From assembly GCA_964448045.1 (NCBI GenBank), contig CAYUVF010000015.1:9653-73652 (forward strand): 64,000 bases of DNA, in the 5' to 3' direction. The position numbers and the translations under genes are program-made. This stretch comes from CAYUVF01 sp964448045 (GTDB taxonomy: Bacteria > Bacteroidota > Rhodothermia > Rhodothermales > Salinibacteraceae). How positions within the stretch are numbered: the stretch's first letter is position 1; each line of letters starts with the position of its first letter. This document shows positions 22,959 through 32,193 of this stretch, one piece after another. Below the pieces are notes generated by a model. That model did not search any database and was not told where the DNA came from. It was given only the letters and a program-made list of their open reading frames with translations.

Positions 22959-23759
22959 CTACGGAGAGTCGGTCCAGCCGATACACCCCATCATTCGGCC
23001 CGTCGTTCCCTCGTCGGCGCGGTGCGAGAAGAAGAGGTCCGATTCATTCATCGTGCAGTGGGGCGAGACCTCGATCTGTGCTGGGGGCACCCCGGCCGTG
23101 CGGAGCTGACCGACGATCGTCGCTTTCAGGTCGACGTGTGGCTTACCCCCGCCGGCGGGGCGGACGACATACTTGGCATCGAACTGATCGGCCACGGCGT
23201 CGCCGACTTCGAACGCGTCGGCCGAGATGCAGGGGCTCACGAACGCGCGGACGCGCTTCGGCTGCGCATCGAGCTGGGTCATCGTGTTGATCGTTTGCGT
23301 CACGATGCCGGCGACGAGGCCGCGCCATCCGGCATGGCAGGCGCCCACGACGCCCGCCTCGGGATCGGCGAGGAGCACGGCAGCGCAATCGGCCGCACTG
23401 ATGCACAGGAGCAGCCCGCGCGTTGCGGTCACGAGGCCGTCGCACGAAGGGATGTGGCCCGCCTGCCGGACGATCCGCACGGTGCCGCCGTGGACCTGCC
23501 CGGCGGTGACCATCTGATCGAGCGTCATGCCAATCGCTTCGCAGAGGCGCCGCCGGTTTTCGCGGACGTGGTCGATGGTGTCGCCCGTGTGCGAGCCGAG
23601 ATTTAACGAGGCGTACGGCGCGTCACTGACCCCGCCGCGGCGCGTGGTGAAGCCCGCTGCCAGATGAGCGACGTCGTCGAAGATCGAGGGGCGAACCAGA
23701 AGCGAGGCGCCGGAGGCGGAGGGTGGGTCGGGCACGGGAGTCGGGGGCGTCTGAGACAC
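22959..23759 (-). CDS. pgeF: Peptidoglycan editing factor PgeF (YfiH, laccase domain)
   Basis: 266 residues with a GTG start at 23759, three bases after the aroE stop. Motifs: AGFTTRRGGVSDAPYASLNL, GQVHGG, CDGLVT, AADCAAVLLAD (zinc Cys), ACHAGWRGLVAGI (zinc His) and SPCISADAFEVG, then SHRADEGTTGRM near the C-terminus. Known members hydrolyse wrongly incorporated muropeptides or act on purine nucleosides. Tight coupling to aroE suggests translational linkage. Confidence 0.93.
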   Translation of the reverse strand: MSQTPPTPVPDPPSASGASLLVRPSIFDDVAHLAAGFTTRRGGVSDAPYASLNLGSHTGDTIDHVRENRRRLCEAIGMTLDQMVTAGQVHGGTVRIVRQAGHIPSCDGLVTATRGLLLCISAADCAAVLLADPEAGVVGACHAGWRGLVAGIVTQTINTMTQLDAQPKRVRAFVSPCISADAFEVGDAVADQFDAKYVVRPAGGGKPHVDLKATIVGQLRTAGVPPAQIEVSPHCTMNESDLFFSHRADEGTTGRMMGCIGWTDSP

Positions 23760-23762
23760 GGA

Positions 23763-24635
23763 TCAATCGCGATCGTTGGAGGAAAGCAGGGCGCTGCGGA
23801 CCCGCTCGGGGGGTAGCGGCTGGCCCGTCCACTGCTCGAAGGCGGCCGCAGCCTGGCCGATCAGCATGGCCAGCCCGCCGATGGGTGTGGCGCCGCGCGC
23901 TTCGGCCTCGCGCAGCAGGCGCGTCTCGCGTGGATTATACACGAGATCGTAGACGATGTGCTCCGATGAAAAGTCGTCGCGCGCGGGCCAGGGCGTTTCG
24001 TTGGGGTCTGGATGCATGCCCACCGGCGTTGCGTTAACGACGAGCCGGCTCGTGCGAATCGCCGGACCGGCATCAGCCAGCGGGACGACGTGTAATGCCT
24101 CCCCCGGATCGTGGGGGGCAAGGTCGGCAGCCAGCCGCTCGGCTTTGTCGGGGCTGCGGGCGGCCAGCGTGAGCCGTTCGGGGGCGAAGGCAGTGAGCAG
24201 CGCGTAGGCCACGGCCCGCGCCGCGCCGCCGGAGCCGAGGATCAGCATCGGCGCGGCGTCGAGGCGGTCTGCCCGCGGTTTCAGCGGGGCGAGGAAGCCG
24301 GGCACATCGGTATTGTCGCCGCGAAGGGTGGGCGGATCGTCGCGCGTCCGCGTGATGGTGTTGACGGCGCCCACAGCGCGGGCGCGAGGCGTCAGCTCAT
24401 CCAGCAGCGGGAGCACCGCTTGCTTGTGTGGGATCGTAACGTTGGCCCCGAGCGCGCCCATCGCCCGAAGGCCCGCGACGGCTCCGGGCAGGGCTTCGGA
24501 GCGCACGCGGGTCGCCAGATACACGGCGTTGATGTCGTGGTGGGCAAACCCGGTGTTGTGGATCTGCGGCGAGCGCGAGTGCGCCACCGGATCGCCCAAA
24601 AGCGTTACCAGTCGCGTATGCGCGTCGATCGTCAT
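23763..24635 (-). CDS. aroE: Shikimate dehydrogenase
   Basis: 290 residues. NADPH-dependent reduction of 3-dehydroshikimate to shikimate in aromatic amino-acid synthesis. Motifs: LLGDPVAHSRSPQIHN (substrate), GANVTIPHKQAVLPLLD with the catalytic Lys, GAVNTI, GDNTDVPGF with the catalytic Asp, the nucleotide loop ILGSGGAARAVAYAL, VVNATPVGM and GGLAMLIGQAAAAFEQWTG. First gene of the operon that continues with pgeF. Confidence 0.95.
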   Translation of the reverse strand: MTIDAHTRLVTLLGDPVAHSRSPQIHNTGFAHHDINAVYLATRVRSEALPGAVAGLRAMGALGANVTIPHKQAVLPLLDELTPRARAVGAVNTITRTRDDPPTLRGDNTDVPGFLAPLKPRADRLDAAPMLILGSGGAARAVAYALLTAFAPERLTLAARSPDKAERLAADLAPHDPGEALHVVPLADAGPAIRTSRLVVNATPVGMHPDPNETPWPARDDFSSEHIVYDLVYNPRETRLLREAEARGATPIGGLAMLIGQAAAAFEQWTGQPLPPERVRSALLSSNDRD

Positions 24636-24650
24636 TGGAAGGGGGCGAAG

Positions 24651-24863
24651 TCAGAAGCGCTGTGCCAGTCCGAACCCAAGGAACGTCTCATCCGATTCAT
24701 CATCAAGCCGGACGCCGCCGTTGAGGTCGAGTTGCAGGGAGAAGTTCAGCAGATAAGTGAATCCGCCCTTCAGGTAGTGGGCCTCGGTGGCTTCAGGATC
24801 GCCGCTGAGGAATCCGCCATAGCCTGCGTACGCGCTGAGGCCCTGCACGCCAGAGGGGTGGAT
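24651..24863 (-). pseudogene. C-terminal remnant of an outer-membrane beta-barrel protein
   Basis: The last ~70 codons encode LSAYAGYGGFLSG, AHYLKGGFTYLLNFSLQ and LDLNGGVRLDDESDETF, ending in LAQRF, the terminal aromatic of a beta-barrel. This is the end of a phenol/MetA-pathway-like outer-membrane transporter family. Everything upstream is missing: the open frame runs only to 24938 and its first 30 residues are not barrel-like. Probably truncated when the exopolysaccharide locus or a deletion arrived. Confidence 0.6.
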
Positions 24864-24982
24864 CAGGAGGCGGTTTGGACTTCCACCATACCCCGCATCC
24901 GGCCGAAGGTTTTGCTGCGCGGCGGGCCTTGGCGTCAATCTTGTGTGCGTTAGTGGCCCCGCCTCCCATCTTGATTGCCGTT

Positions 24983-26023
24983 ATGCTATTTCGAGCCTGC
25001 TATTGCCGTTTTATCCTGTGGATGGGCCTGATCGGGGGGATCGGACTGATTGGGGCGGGCTGCCACGCGTCCAACGAGCCGTCTATGCTGCGCGTCGAAC
25101 AGCACCAGATCGTCGATGCCGCTGGGGAGCCGGTCGTCCTCCGCGGCGTCGCCCTCGCCGATCCGTACTTCTTGGCCGAGGTCGAGGCTCGCGACGCAGC
25201 TGCCGACCTCCGCGCGCTGGCCGACCGGTGGGCGGTGAACGCCATCCGCGTGCCCATCTACCCGGAGTTGTGGATGCACCATCCCGGCTATCTGGCGCGG
25301 TACGTGGATCCGGTGGTCGAACGCGCGCAAGCGCTCGGATTGTATGTGCTGCTCGGCTGGCATGCGCAGGGGCATCCTCACGAGGGCATGGTCGAGGTGC
25401 CGGCCTGGGCCAACGAGCCGCCGTGGCGCGGGAACCCAACCGCGCCCAGCGAAGCGCTGGCGGTGGCCGCCCTCACACGGATCGTGCAGCGGTACCGGGA
25501 CCAGCCCGGGGTACTCTACGGCACCTTCAACGAGCCGGCCGGGCTTTCGTGGAGCGCGTGGCGCCCGGTGGCCGAGCGGCTGGTGGACGCCGTCCACGCG
25601 GTGGATTCGACCGCTGTCGTCCTCGTCTCGGGGACGAACTGGGGCTATGATCTCAGCGGAGCGTTGGAGCAGCCCATCCGGCGCGACAATGTGGTGTACG
25701 AAACCCACCCCTATCCCGGCAAAGGCGAAGACTGGATTCCGGTGGTTCGCGCACTTACGCAGCGGCATCCCGTGCTGATTGGGGAGTGGGGCTTTGCGTG
25801 GTCCGGCGAGGGAGCAGAGCCCCCGCCGTCGTTTGCGATGGAGGCGTATGGCGCGCAGCTTCTGCAGGTGGCGCGCGCGTTAGAGATGGGCTGGTTGGCG
25901 TGGATCTGGCACGATACGTGGCAGCCCGGTCTGCTCCGCACTTTTGACGGATACGTTCCCAGCGAATACGGCAAATTCGTCCAAAATCAGCTTGAGGCGT
26001 CGTCGCCGGAGCCCTCCCGGTAG
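24983..26023 (+). CDS. Glycoside hydrolase family 5 lipoprotein (endoglucanase-like)
   Basis: 346 residues from the ATG at 24983. Signal peptide IGLIGAGC with lipidated Cys near residue 27. The TIM-barrel GH5 domain shows LRGVALADPYF, WAVNAIRVPIYPELW, GLYVLLGWHAQG, the acid/base Glu184 in GTFNEPAG, YETHPYPGKG and the nucleophile Glu268 in LIGEWGFAW. Cleaves beta-1,4-glucans, or a related polymer made by the synthase encoded downstream; it takes the place of the GH8 BcsZ in standard cellulose operons. First gene of the five-gene locus. Confidence 0.9.
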   Translation: MLFRACYCRFILWMGLIGGIGLIGAGCHASNEPSMLRVEQHQIVDAAGEPVVLRGVALADPYFLAEVEARDAAADLRALADRWAVNAIRVPIYPELWMHHPGYLARYVDPVVERAQALGLYVLLGWHAQGHPHEGMVEVPAWANEPPWRGNPTAPSEALAVAALTRIVQRYRDQPGVLYGTFNEPAGLSWSAWRPVAERLVDAVHAVDSTAVVLVSGTNWGYDLSGALEQPIRRDNVVYETHPYPGKGEDWIPVVRALTQRHPVLIGEWGFAWSGEGAEPPPSFAMEAYGAQLLQVARALEMGWLAWIWHDTWQPGLLRTFDGYVPSEYGKFVQNQLEASSPEPSR

Positions 26024-26119
26024 CACGCGAGCGCAAGAGTGGTTTGGCTTTTGCGGTTCGAGGGGGCCCACCGGCCGCTTGGCCGGATCCACCATCCCCC
26101 ACCGAATCGACGCCCCCTT

Positions 26120-28033
26120 ATGTCGTATGCCAATCAACTGAGCGCCCTGGCGATCCTGTTCTGGGGACTGTGCCTGGGTACGATCGGGGCAGACGTGCGC
26201 GCCCAGCCCACCGAGCGCGCGCTGACGTTCGCCGAACTCGGCTATCCGGAAGGAATTTCCCTGACGGGGCTTGCTGCCGCGCAGGATCTCTTTGTGCCTG
26301 TGCCTGCGGGCCTGCAGGTACAGGCGCTTCGGCTGCACATCCAGCCGCCCCCGATCCCCTCAGAAGGCTACGTGCGCGTGACATCGGGCGGGCGTCTCGG
26401 GGGACAGCGCGTGCTGCCCGAGGCCAAGACGAAGATCACGATCCCGATGCCAGGGCTTCGCCCGACCGACGGCGGGGTTCCCCTTACAGTGCAGGCCGTC
26501 CTGCGTGGCCGCGACCGCTGCGAAGCCGAGCGCTTCGCGCGGGTCGACCTCGCCGCCGAGAGCGAGGTTGTGCTGCGCGGCACGATGCGCCCGCCCCAAG
26601 AAATCGCCGCTTTCTTTCCGGCGCACCTCGACCGTGCAACGCTGTTCGTGCCCGATCCCGTACCGGAGGCCGCGGCACAGGCGGCGCTGGACCTTGCGGC
26701 CTATCTGCCACGACGCTATCCGGCCCGCCCGCCCACGCTGGTCATCCGTCCGATGCCACCCGCCCTGCGCCACCACCCCGACTCGCTGGCTCTCGTGCCC
26801 GAGGCTGGGCCGTGGGCGCGGTCGATCGTGTGGGATCCGGGTGCTGGCGCCCGCCTGATCTTCGATGGGGAATCTGGCCGGTTTCCTGCGCTGCTCATCG
26901 GGGAAGACCAGGCGGTGCGCCAGCTCGTCCGCCGGCCGTCGGGCGACCGGGTGGCGGTGACGCCAGCGCTGTCGGTGGATACGCTGGCGCTGCTGGCGCC
27001 GCCTGGGGTAAGCGACCGTCAGCCGCTCGCTCGGATGGGGGCGACCGCTCGCACGATGCGCGGCGTAGGCACGCTGTCGACCGCCTACCCCTTCGCGCTG
27101 GCCGATTTTGGGCCCCGGCGCTATCCGACGGGTTTCCACCTGCGGGTGCGGCACAGCGCTCTCCCCGAGGCCGGCACCGCGTCCGTGGAGGTGCTCCTCA
27201 ACGGAGCCGTGGTGGGCAGCCAGCGCCTCGGGCGCGCCGCCTCCACCGATCTGTACGCCTCGCTGCCCCGCACCGAGTTGCAGCCGGCGAACACGCTCAC
27301 AGTGCGGGTCGCCTATCAAGCGCCGAGCGGAAACTGTAGCCTGGAGGCGCAGCCGATCAGCGTGACCGTCGATCCGCGATCCAGCTTTACGCTGGCAGAT
27401 GGCGAGGCCCTGCCGCCGGGGTTTGGGCGGGCGCCCCAGGCCTTGCTGCCATCGTTCCACGTGCTGATGGATCCGCGCACGGTCCCGGCTTTGCAGCAGG
27501 CCGCTCGGCTCATTGGAGCGATGCAAGCAACGACGCGGCGTTCGCTCCGCCCGCAGATCACCTCTGCCATCCCCGCGAGTGGTCCGCTCCTCGCCCTCGG
27601 GCCAGCCGATCTGGCCGCCGAAGCGCAGGCGCCGGTGCGCACGCCGGGATTTCGCCTGATCGGGGCAGGAGGGGGCGTCGAGATGGCCTTCCGGCCGGCG
27701 CACCCCTACGCAGCGTTGCAAGCGTTCGAGCAGGGGCGGCGCTACGTCTTGATGGCCTCGGGAGCGCCCGAAGCGCGCCGCGCCCTCCTGGACGAACTGC
27801 TGGCGAGCGACGGATGGTACGGCGTCCGCGGCGATCTCGCCCTCCGCGGGCCCCACGGACCGGCGACGACCGTGCGCCTGCACGGCACCGACGTGCGCGT
27901 CGAGCCGCTGGCGCTCGACGCGCCCAGCTTCTGGACGCGCTACCGCCTGTGGATCTACCTGGGTGCCGCGCTGCTCCTTCTCGTCGTTCTCGCCGTGCTT
28001 TATCCTAAAGTGGTGCGCCATGGAGACGTTTGA
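26120..28033 (+). CDS. BcsB-like cellulose synthase subunit
   Basis: 637 residues from the ATG at 26120, with a signal peptide (ILFWGLCLGTIGADVRAQ). The bulk is periplasmic beta-rich modules typical of BcsB (YPEGISLTGLAAAQDLFVPVP, VRVTSGGRLG, FHLRVRHSALPEAGTASVEVLLNG, NTLTVRV). One C-terminal membrane helix (YRLWIYLGAALLLLVVLAVLYP) anchors it to the synthase. BcsB guides the nascent glucan through the periplasm. The end overlaps the synthase start by 14 bp, which supports co-translation. Confidence 0.85.
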   Translation: MSYANQLSALAILFWGLCLGTIGADVRAQPTERALTFAELGYPEGISLTGLAAAQDLFVPVPAGLQVQALRLHIQPPPIPSEGYVRVTSGGRLGGQRVLPEAKTKITIPMPGLRPTDGGVPLTVQAVLRGRDRCEAERFARVDLAAESEVVLRGTMRPPQEIAAFFPAHLDRATLFVPDPVPEAAAQAALDLAAYLPRRYPARPPTLVIRPMPPALRHHPDSLALVPEAGPWARSIVWDPGAGARLIFDGESGRFPALLIGEDQAVRQLVRRPSGDRVAVTPALSVDTLALLAPPGVSDRQPLARMGATARTMRGVGTLSTAYPFALADFGPRRYPTGFHLRVRHSALPEAGTASVEVLLNGAVVGSQRLGRAASTDLYASLPRTELQPANTLTVRVAYQAPSGNCSLEAQPISVTVDPRSSFTLADGEALPPGFGRAPQALLPSFHVLMDPRTVPALQQAARLIGAMQATTRRSLRPQITSAIPASGPLLALGPADLAAEAQAPVRTPGFRLIGAGGGVEMAFRPAHPYAALQAFEQGRRYVLMASGAPEARRALLDELLASDGWYGVRGDLALRGPHGPATTVRLHGTDVRVEPLALDAPSFWTRYRLWIYLGAALLLLVVLAVLYPKVVRHGDV

Positions 28034-29900
28034 GATCCGCGAACAGCCGCCCCCCGGCGAGAAGCTGCGGCTGGGCGAATATCTGGTGCAGCAAGGCATC
28101 CTGAGCGAAGACCGTTTGCGCGACGCCCTCCGCGAGCAGCAGCGCACCGGCGGCCAACTGGGGCGCATCCTGCTGGCCCTGGGCTACGTCCATCGGCTCG
28201 ATCTCTACCGGGCGCTGTCCGATCTGTGGGATTTCCCGTTTGTGCTTCTCACCGAAGTCGAACTGGATGAAGAGCTGATCCAGACGCTGACGATGGAGGA
28301 GGCGCTGGAGCACAGCGTCATCCCACTGCGCCAGCAGGCCGGCCGGCTCGATGTGGCCATTACGGAGCGGCCGCATGCCGAAGTCGAAGCTCTCCTGAAA
28401 GACCGCTTCGGCGTGGACGAGGTGCAGTATCACATCACCACCGATTGGGACTTCGACCGGGCCGCGCGCCGCATCTTCGAGCACGACCTGATGGAGGGCT
28501 CCGTCTATAAGCTCTTTTACCGCTACCCCGAGGAATCGGCCTTCACCGTGTTTACGCAGGCGCAATACGTCGGGTTGGCTGGTGCCGGACTTCTGCTGAT
28601 CGGCGGGCTGTACGCGGCGCTGCATCCCACCCTCGTGGGCCTCAACGTGGTCGTCAACCTGCTCTTTTTTGTGGCCGTGGCCTTTAAGTTTTTCGTGAGC
28701 CTGGCCGGCGCGCATCTGGAAGATGAGGCGGGCATCACCGATGCCGAGGTGCGCGCGCTCGACGACGAGGCCCTGCCCATGTACACGATTCTGGTGCCCG
28801 TCTACAAGGAAGCCAACGTCATCGGCGGGCTGATGGAGCACCTGGGTGGGCTCGACTATCCGAAGCACAAGTTGGAGATCCTCGTGCTCATCGAGGAGGA
28901 CGATGAAGAGACGCTGGCGGCGGCCCAAGCCGCGGCGCCGCCGCACAACGTGGAGTTTGTAATCATTCCCACGCGTCAGCCCAAGACCAAGCCCAAGGCG
29001 TGCAACGTGGGTATGTACTTCGCACAGGGCGATCTCGTGGTGATTTACGACGCCGAGGACCGTCCCGAAGCCGATCAGCTCAAGAAAGCGGTCATTGCCT
29101 TCGCGCAGGGCGACGACGACCTGATCTGCGTGCAGGCGGCGCTCAACTACTACAACGCCGGGGAGAACGTGCTCACCCGCATGTTCACGCTGGAGTACTC
29201 GTTCTGGTTTGATTACATGCTGCCGGGCCTGCAGCGCCTCGGGCTGCCGATCCCGCTGGGGGGCACCAGCAATCACTTCCGCGCCGATCGGCTCCGCGAG
29301 TTGGGCAACTGGGATCCGTTTAACGTCACCGAAGACGCCGATCTGGGCATCCGCGCGGCGATGCACGGCTACCGGGTGGGCACGATTAACTCGACCACCT
29401 TCGAGGAGGCCAACAACGCCGTCTGGAACTGGATTCGGCAGCGCTCGCGCTGGATCAAAGGGTACATGCAGACGATGCTCGTCCACGCGCGCCATCCCAT
29501 CGAGCTGTTGCGGCGCGTGGGTCTCAAGCAAGCCCTGGGCTTTGCGCTGTTGATTGGCGGGACGCCGCTCGTCTTTCTGCTGACGCCCCTACTCTTCAGC
29601 ATCATGGGGCTGTGGCTCGTGGTCGGCGCGCAGCCGCTGGAGCCCTACTTTCCGCCGGTGGTGCTCTATCTGTCGCTGTTCAACGTCACGTGGGGCAATG
29701 CGCTGGCGATTTATCTGAACATGCTGGCGGTTTTTCAGCGGCGCTACTTCGGATTGGTGCCTTTCGCCTTGCTCAACCCGTTTTACTGGTGGCTCCATGC
29801 CTACGCCTCGTTCAAGGCGCTGGGGCAGCTTTTTTCGAAACCGTTCTTCTGGGAGAAGACGAATCATGGCCTCACTGACCACACGACAGCATCCGCATAG
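28020..29900 (+). CDS. Family 2 polysaccharide synthase with N-terminal MshEN (GspE_N) domain
   Basis: 626 residues from the ATG at 28020. Residues 15-75 contain two consecutive MshEN motifs, RLGEYLVQQGILSEDRL and QLGRILLALGYVHRLDL, separated by a short spacer; MshEN domains bind c-di-GMP in known ATPases. The GT2 domain follows: TILVPVYKEANVIGG near 254, IYDAEDRPE (DxD), TEDADLG near 437 and QRSRW near 474, the QxxRW motif of processive synthases. Two membrane helices precede and about four follow the catalytic domain. No C-terminal PilZ domain is present, unlike BcsA. A cellulose-like beta-glucan is the likely product given BcsB and GH5 neighbours; the exact linkage is not shown. Confidence 0.9.
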   Translation: METFEIREQPPPGEKLRLGEYLVQQGILSEDRLRDALREQQRTGGQLGRILLALGYVHRLDLYRALSDLWDFPFVLLTEVELDEELIQTLTMEEALEHSVIPLRQQAGRLDVAITERPHAEVEALLKDRFGVDEVQYHITTDWDFDRAARRIFEHDLMEGSVYKLFYRYPEESAFTVFTQAQYVGLAGAGLLLIGGLYAALHPTLVGLNVVVNLLFFVAVAFKFFVSLAGAHLEDEAGITDAEVRALDDEALPMYTILVPVYKEANVIGGLMEHLGGLDYPKHKLEILVLIEEDDEETLAAAQAAAPPHNVEFVIIPTRQPKTKPKACNVGMYFAQGDLVVIYDAEDRPEADQLKKAVIAFAQGDDDLICVQAALNYYNAGENVLTRMFTLEYSFWFDYMLPGLQRLGLPIPLGGTSNHFRADRLRELGNWDPFNVTEDADLGIRAAMHGYRVGTINSTTFEEANNAVWNWIRQRSRWIKGYMQTMLVHARHPIELLRRVGLKQALGFALLIGGTPLVFLLTPLLFSIMGLWLVVGAQPLEPYFPPVVLYLSLFNVTWGNALAIYLNMLAVFQRRYFGLVPFALLNPFYWWLHAYASFKALGQLFSKPFFWEKTNHGLTDHTTASA

Positions 29901-31257
29901 CTGGGGGCTCCGGCTGGCGGTGGTGCTGGCCTTCGCGGCGGCGGTCGTGGGGGTGTGCGCGCAGCCGCTGTTGGACGGCTACCTCGGCGATGCCCACGCC
30001 CAGTTTTTGGCGGAGGCGCTCGTTTTGGTGGATCGCGGTCGCTTTGAACTGTCGATTTTGGCGTATCCGCCGCTGCCGCTGATCCTGCTAGTGGTCTATC
30101 CGGCAGTGATCGCGCCCATCTGCTGGGGCGCGCTCTTCACGGGGGCCCTCGCCGAGTCCCTTGCCCGAAGCGCCGCACACACGCAGAATTACGCCCGGTT
30201 GTGGCTGCTTGGGCTGCTGTTTCTCACGCCGTTGGCGTTCACGCTATCCATCGACCATTTCTATGAGGCGATGGGCCTCTGGCTGCTCTTTCTCGCCTGG
30301 CGCCGCTGGACCGGTTGGCTGCGCACCGACATCACCGGCTACGCTTTCCGTGCAGGCCTCCTCATCGCGCTGGCCGAGTACGTGACGCCGCTGGCGCTGC
30401 TGCTGGCGCTTTCGTTTGGCGCCGTGCTGCCGCTATTTCGGCCGCTCTCAATGAGAAAATTTCTTTCGGTGTGGCTCGTGCTCGTCTTCCCGCCGCTCAT
30501 CTCGCGGCTCACCATCGTTGGGCTGGGGGCCATCTTCACCGGCGCGCCGGCGTGGAGCTATCGCGAACTGATCGGGCAGGTACCTGCGCTCGTCGATGTG
30601 CTGATGGTCAGCCCGCTCTACCTGCTCGTGGGAGCGGCGCTCCTATTCGCCCGCCCGCGGGGGCGCACCCTCGCGTATGGACTGCCGCTCGCGGCGCTGG
30701 CCGTGGCCGCGGGCCTCGGCCTCAAGTTTTCGCTGCCATTTGCCGTGGCGCTGCTCTGCCTGACGGCGGTGGGTGCGCTGCCGCCCCGCATGCCTCGCCG
30801 GGTGCAGGTGGGCCTGGCCGCTGCCGTGCTGATTCAGGGCATCGTCCTGTGGAGCGTGCTCCCGTGGTCGGTGGAGAGCCCGGCTGCACGGGCGTCCGCC
30901 GAGCAGGCCGTGGCCGAGGCGCTTCGCCAGCGGCCCGATGGCAGTGTGCTCACCGATCCAGAAACTACCGCCCGCCTCGTGGCCCGGACGGGCACAGCGC
31001 GCCCCTTCGTGGTACCGATCGATCCGGGCTATCCCGCAGCAGCTCTCACACCTGCGGCGTTCGTCGATTACATCCTGATCGGCTCGTCCGCGTCGCTGGC
31101 GCAGCAGTACGGGGACCGGAATTCGCGTCATTTTGCGCCCGTCTGGGCCGGGGCAGACTATCGGCTGTATCGCCGTGCCGATACGCCTGCTACGGCGCCT
31201 GACTCGGCTGCGCTCGCCGGAGTTCCCGCTCGCTCTTTCCCACGTGATGTCCGCTGA
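29866..31257 (+). CDS. Polytopic membrane protein of the exopolysaccharide locus
   Basis: 463 residues from the ATG at 29866, overlapping the synthase end by 35 bp. About ten hydrophobic segments (for example LRLAVVLAFAAAVVGV, LLGLLFLTPLAFTLSI, VWLVLVFPPLISRLTI) and a soluble C-terminal ~110 residues (VAEALRQRPDGSVLTDPETTARL). The layout of a membrane domain plus C-terminal extracytoplasmic domain recalls glycosyltransferase-C or dolichyl-mannosyltransferase-like proteins, but I see no diagnostic motif and do not assign a reaction. Its position suggests a role in polymer synthesis or modification. Confidence 0.65.
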   Translation: MASLTTRQHPHSWGLRLAVVLAFAAAVVGVCAQPLLDGYLGDAHAQFLAEALVLVDRGRFELSILAYPPLPLILLVVYPAVIAPICWGALFTGALAESLARSAAHTQNYARLWLLGLLFLTPLAFTLSIDHFYEAMGLWLLFLAWRRWTGWLRTDITGYAFRAGLLIALAEYVTPLALLLALSFGAVLPLFRPLSMRKFLSVWLVLVFPPLISRLTIVGLGAIFTGAPAWSYRELIGQVPALVDVLMVSPLYLLVGAALLFARPRGRTLAYGLPLAALAVAAGLGLKFSLPFAVALLCLTAVGALPPRMPRRVQVGLAAAVLIQGIVLWSVLPWSVESPAARASAEQAVAEALRQRPDGSVLTDPETTARLVARTGTARPFVVPIDPGYPAAALTPAAFVDYILIGSSASLAQQYGDRNSRHFAPVWAGADYRLYRRADTPATAPDSAALAGVPARSFPRDVR

Positions 31258-31258
31258 T

Positions 31259-32092
31259 ATGCGCCGCTTCTTTCTCGTTCTGTTGTTCGCTGGCCTCTGG
31301 ATGGGTACTGTGGAATCGGCGCATGCGGGCGGCCCGTGGCCGCAGCCCTCCGGACGCTTCTTCCTGATTCTGGACTACTACCGGTATCACACCACCCGGG
31401 GCACCCGTGCCGATGGTTCGGCCTTCGATTTCCCCAACGACGGGCGATACCGCAGCCACACGGTCAAGGCCTACGCCGAGTATGGCTTGAGCGACCGGTG
31501 GACGTGGGAGGGGCAGCTGCCGTTCATCTGGAATGAGTACACCGATGCGTCAACCACGCAGACCCATGCCGGTCTTTCAGATGCCGAGGTGGCGGTGCGG
31601 TACGCGGCGGTGGCGAGCGCGCCGGTGTGGCTGGCGCCGCGCGTCGGCGTGGGCGTGCCCTGGCTGTACGACGCGGTCGACCGCCCCGCACTGGGTTTCG
31701 ATCAGCACTACCTTACGGCAGGCGTGGCCGCTGGGGGCAATGGCCGCGTGGCTGGACTCGATGGGTGGTGGGCGATCGACGGCCGCTATCGCCTGCACCT
31801 CGGCCCTACGAGCGATCAGCTCAAGGGCGAAGGGACGGCGGGCGTGCATCTGAGCTCTCGGTGGGATGTGTTTGCGCAGGTTTTTGCTACTTACAGTGTG
31901 GAGGACGACGCAGCTGCCGCCGGGTCCAACCCCAACGTCCAGCCCGGCTACACGGTGCTCACCGCGAGCGCCTCGGTAGCGTACCGCCTCTCGGATACCG
32001 TGTCGCTGGTCGCCAACGCGAGCCGCGAGGTCGGCGGCAAGCGGTCGGGATTGGGCTCCATCCTGAGCGCCGAGCTGTGGCTGCGGTTGTGA
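31259..32092 (+). CDS. Outer-membrane beta-barrel protein of the exopolysaccharide locus
   Basis: 277 residues from the ATG at 31259 (an alternative ATG at 31247 overlaps the previous gene). Signal peptide ending ESAHAGG. The rest alternates aromatic/glycine-rich strands (FFLILDYYRYHTT, KAYAEYGLSDRWTWEGQLPF, SVAYRLSDTVSLVANASR) and ends in LWLRL, consistent with a barrel of the MetA-pathway/transporter type. Starts one base after the previous stop. Could be the exit pore in place of BcsC, which has TPRs not seen here. Confidence 0.7.
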   Translation: MRRFFLVLLFAGLWMGTVESAHAGGPWPQPSGRFFLILDYYRYHTTRGTRADGSAFDFPNDGRYRSHTVKAYAEYGLSDRWTWEGQLPFIWNEYTDASTTQTHAGLSDAEVAVRYAAVASAPVWLAPRVGVGVPWLYDAVDRPALGFDQHYLTAGVAAGGNGRVAGLDGWWAIDGRYRLHLGPTSDQLKGEGTAGVHLSSRWDVFAQVFATYSVEDDAAAAGSNPNVQPGYTVLTASASVAYRLSDTVSLVANASREVGGKRSGLGSILSAELWLRL

Positions 32093-32193
32093 CGCACCTC
32101 GTGTCTGAAAAGCGGAAGCGCCCAGGTTGAATGCGCCTCGTTTCTGGCGATCTGGCCCGAAAACGCCGACCCCGCATCGGCCGGGGTGTGCTC

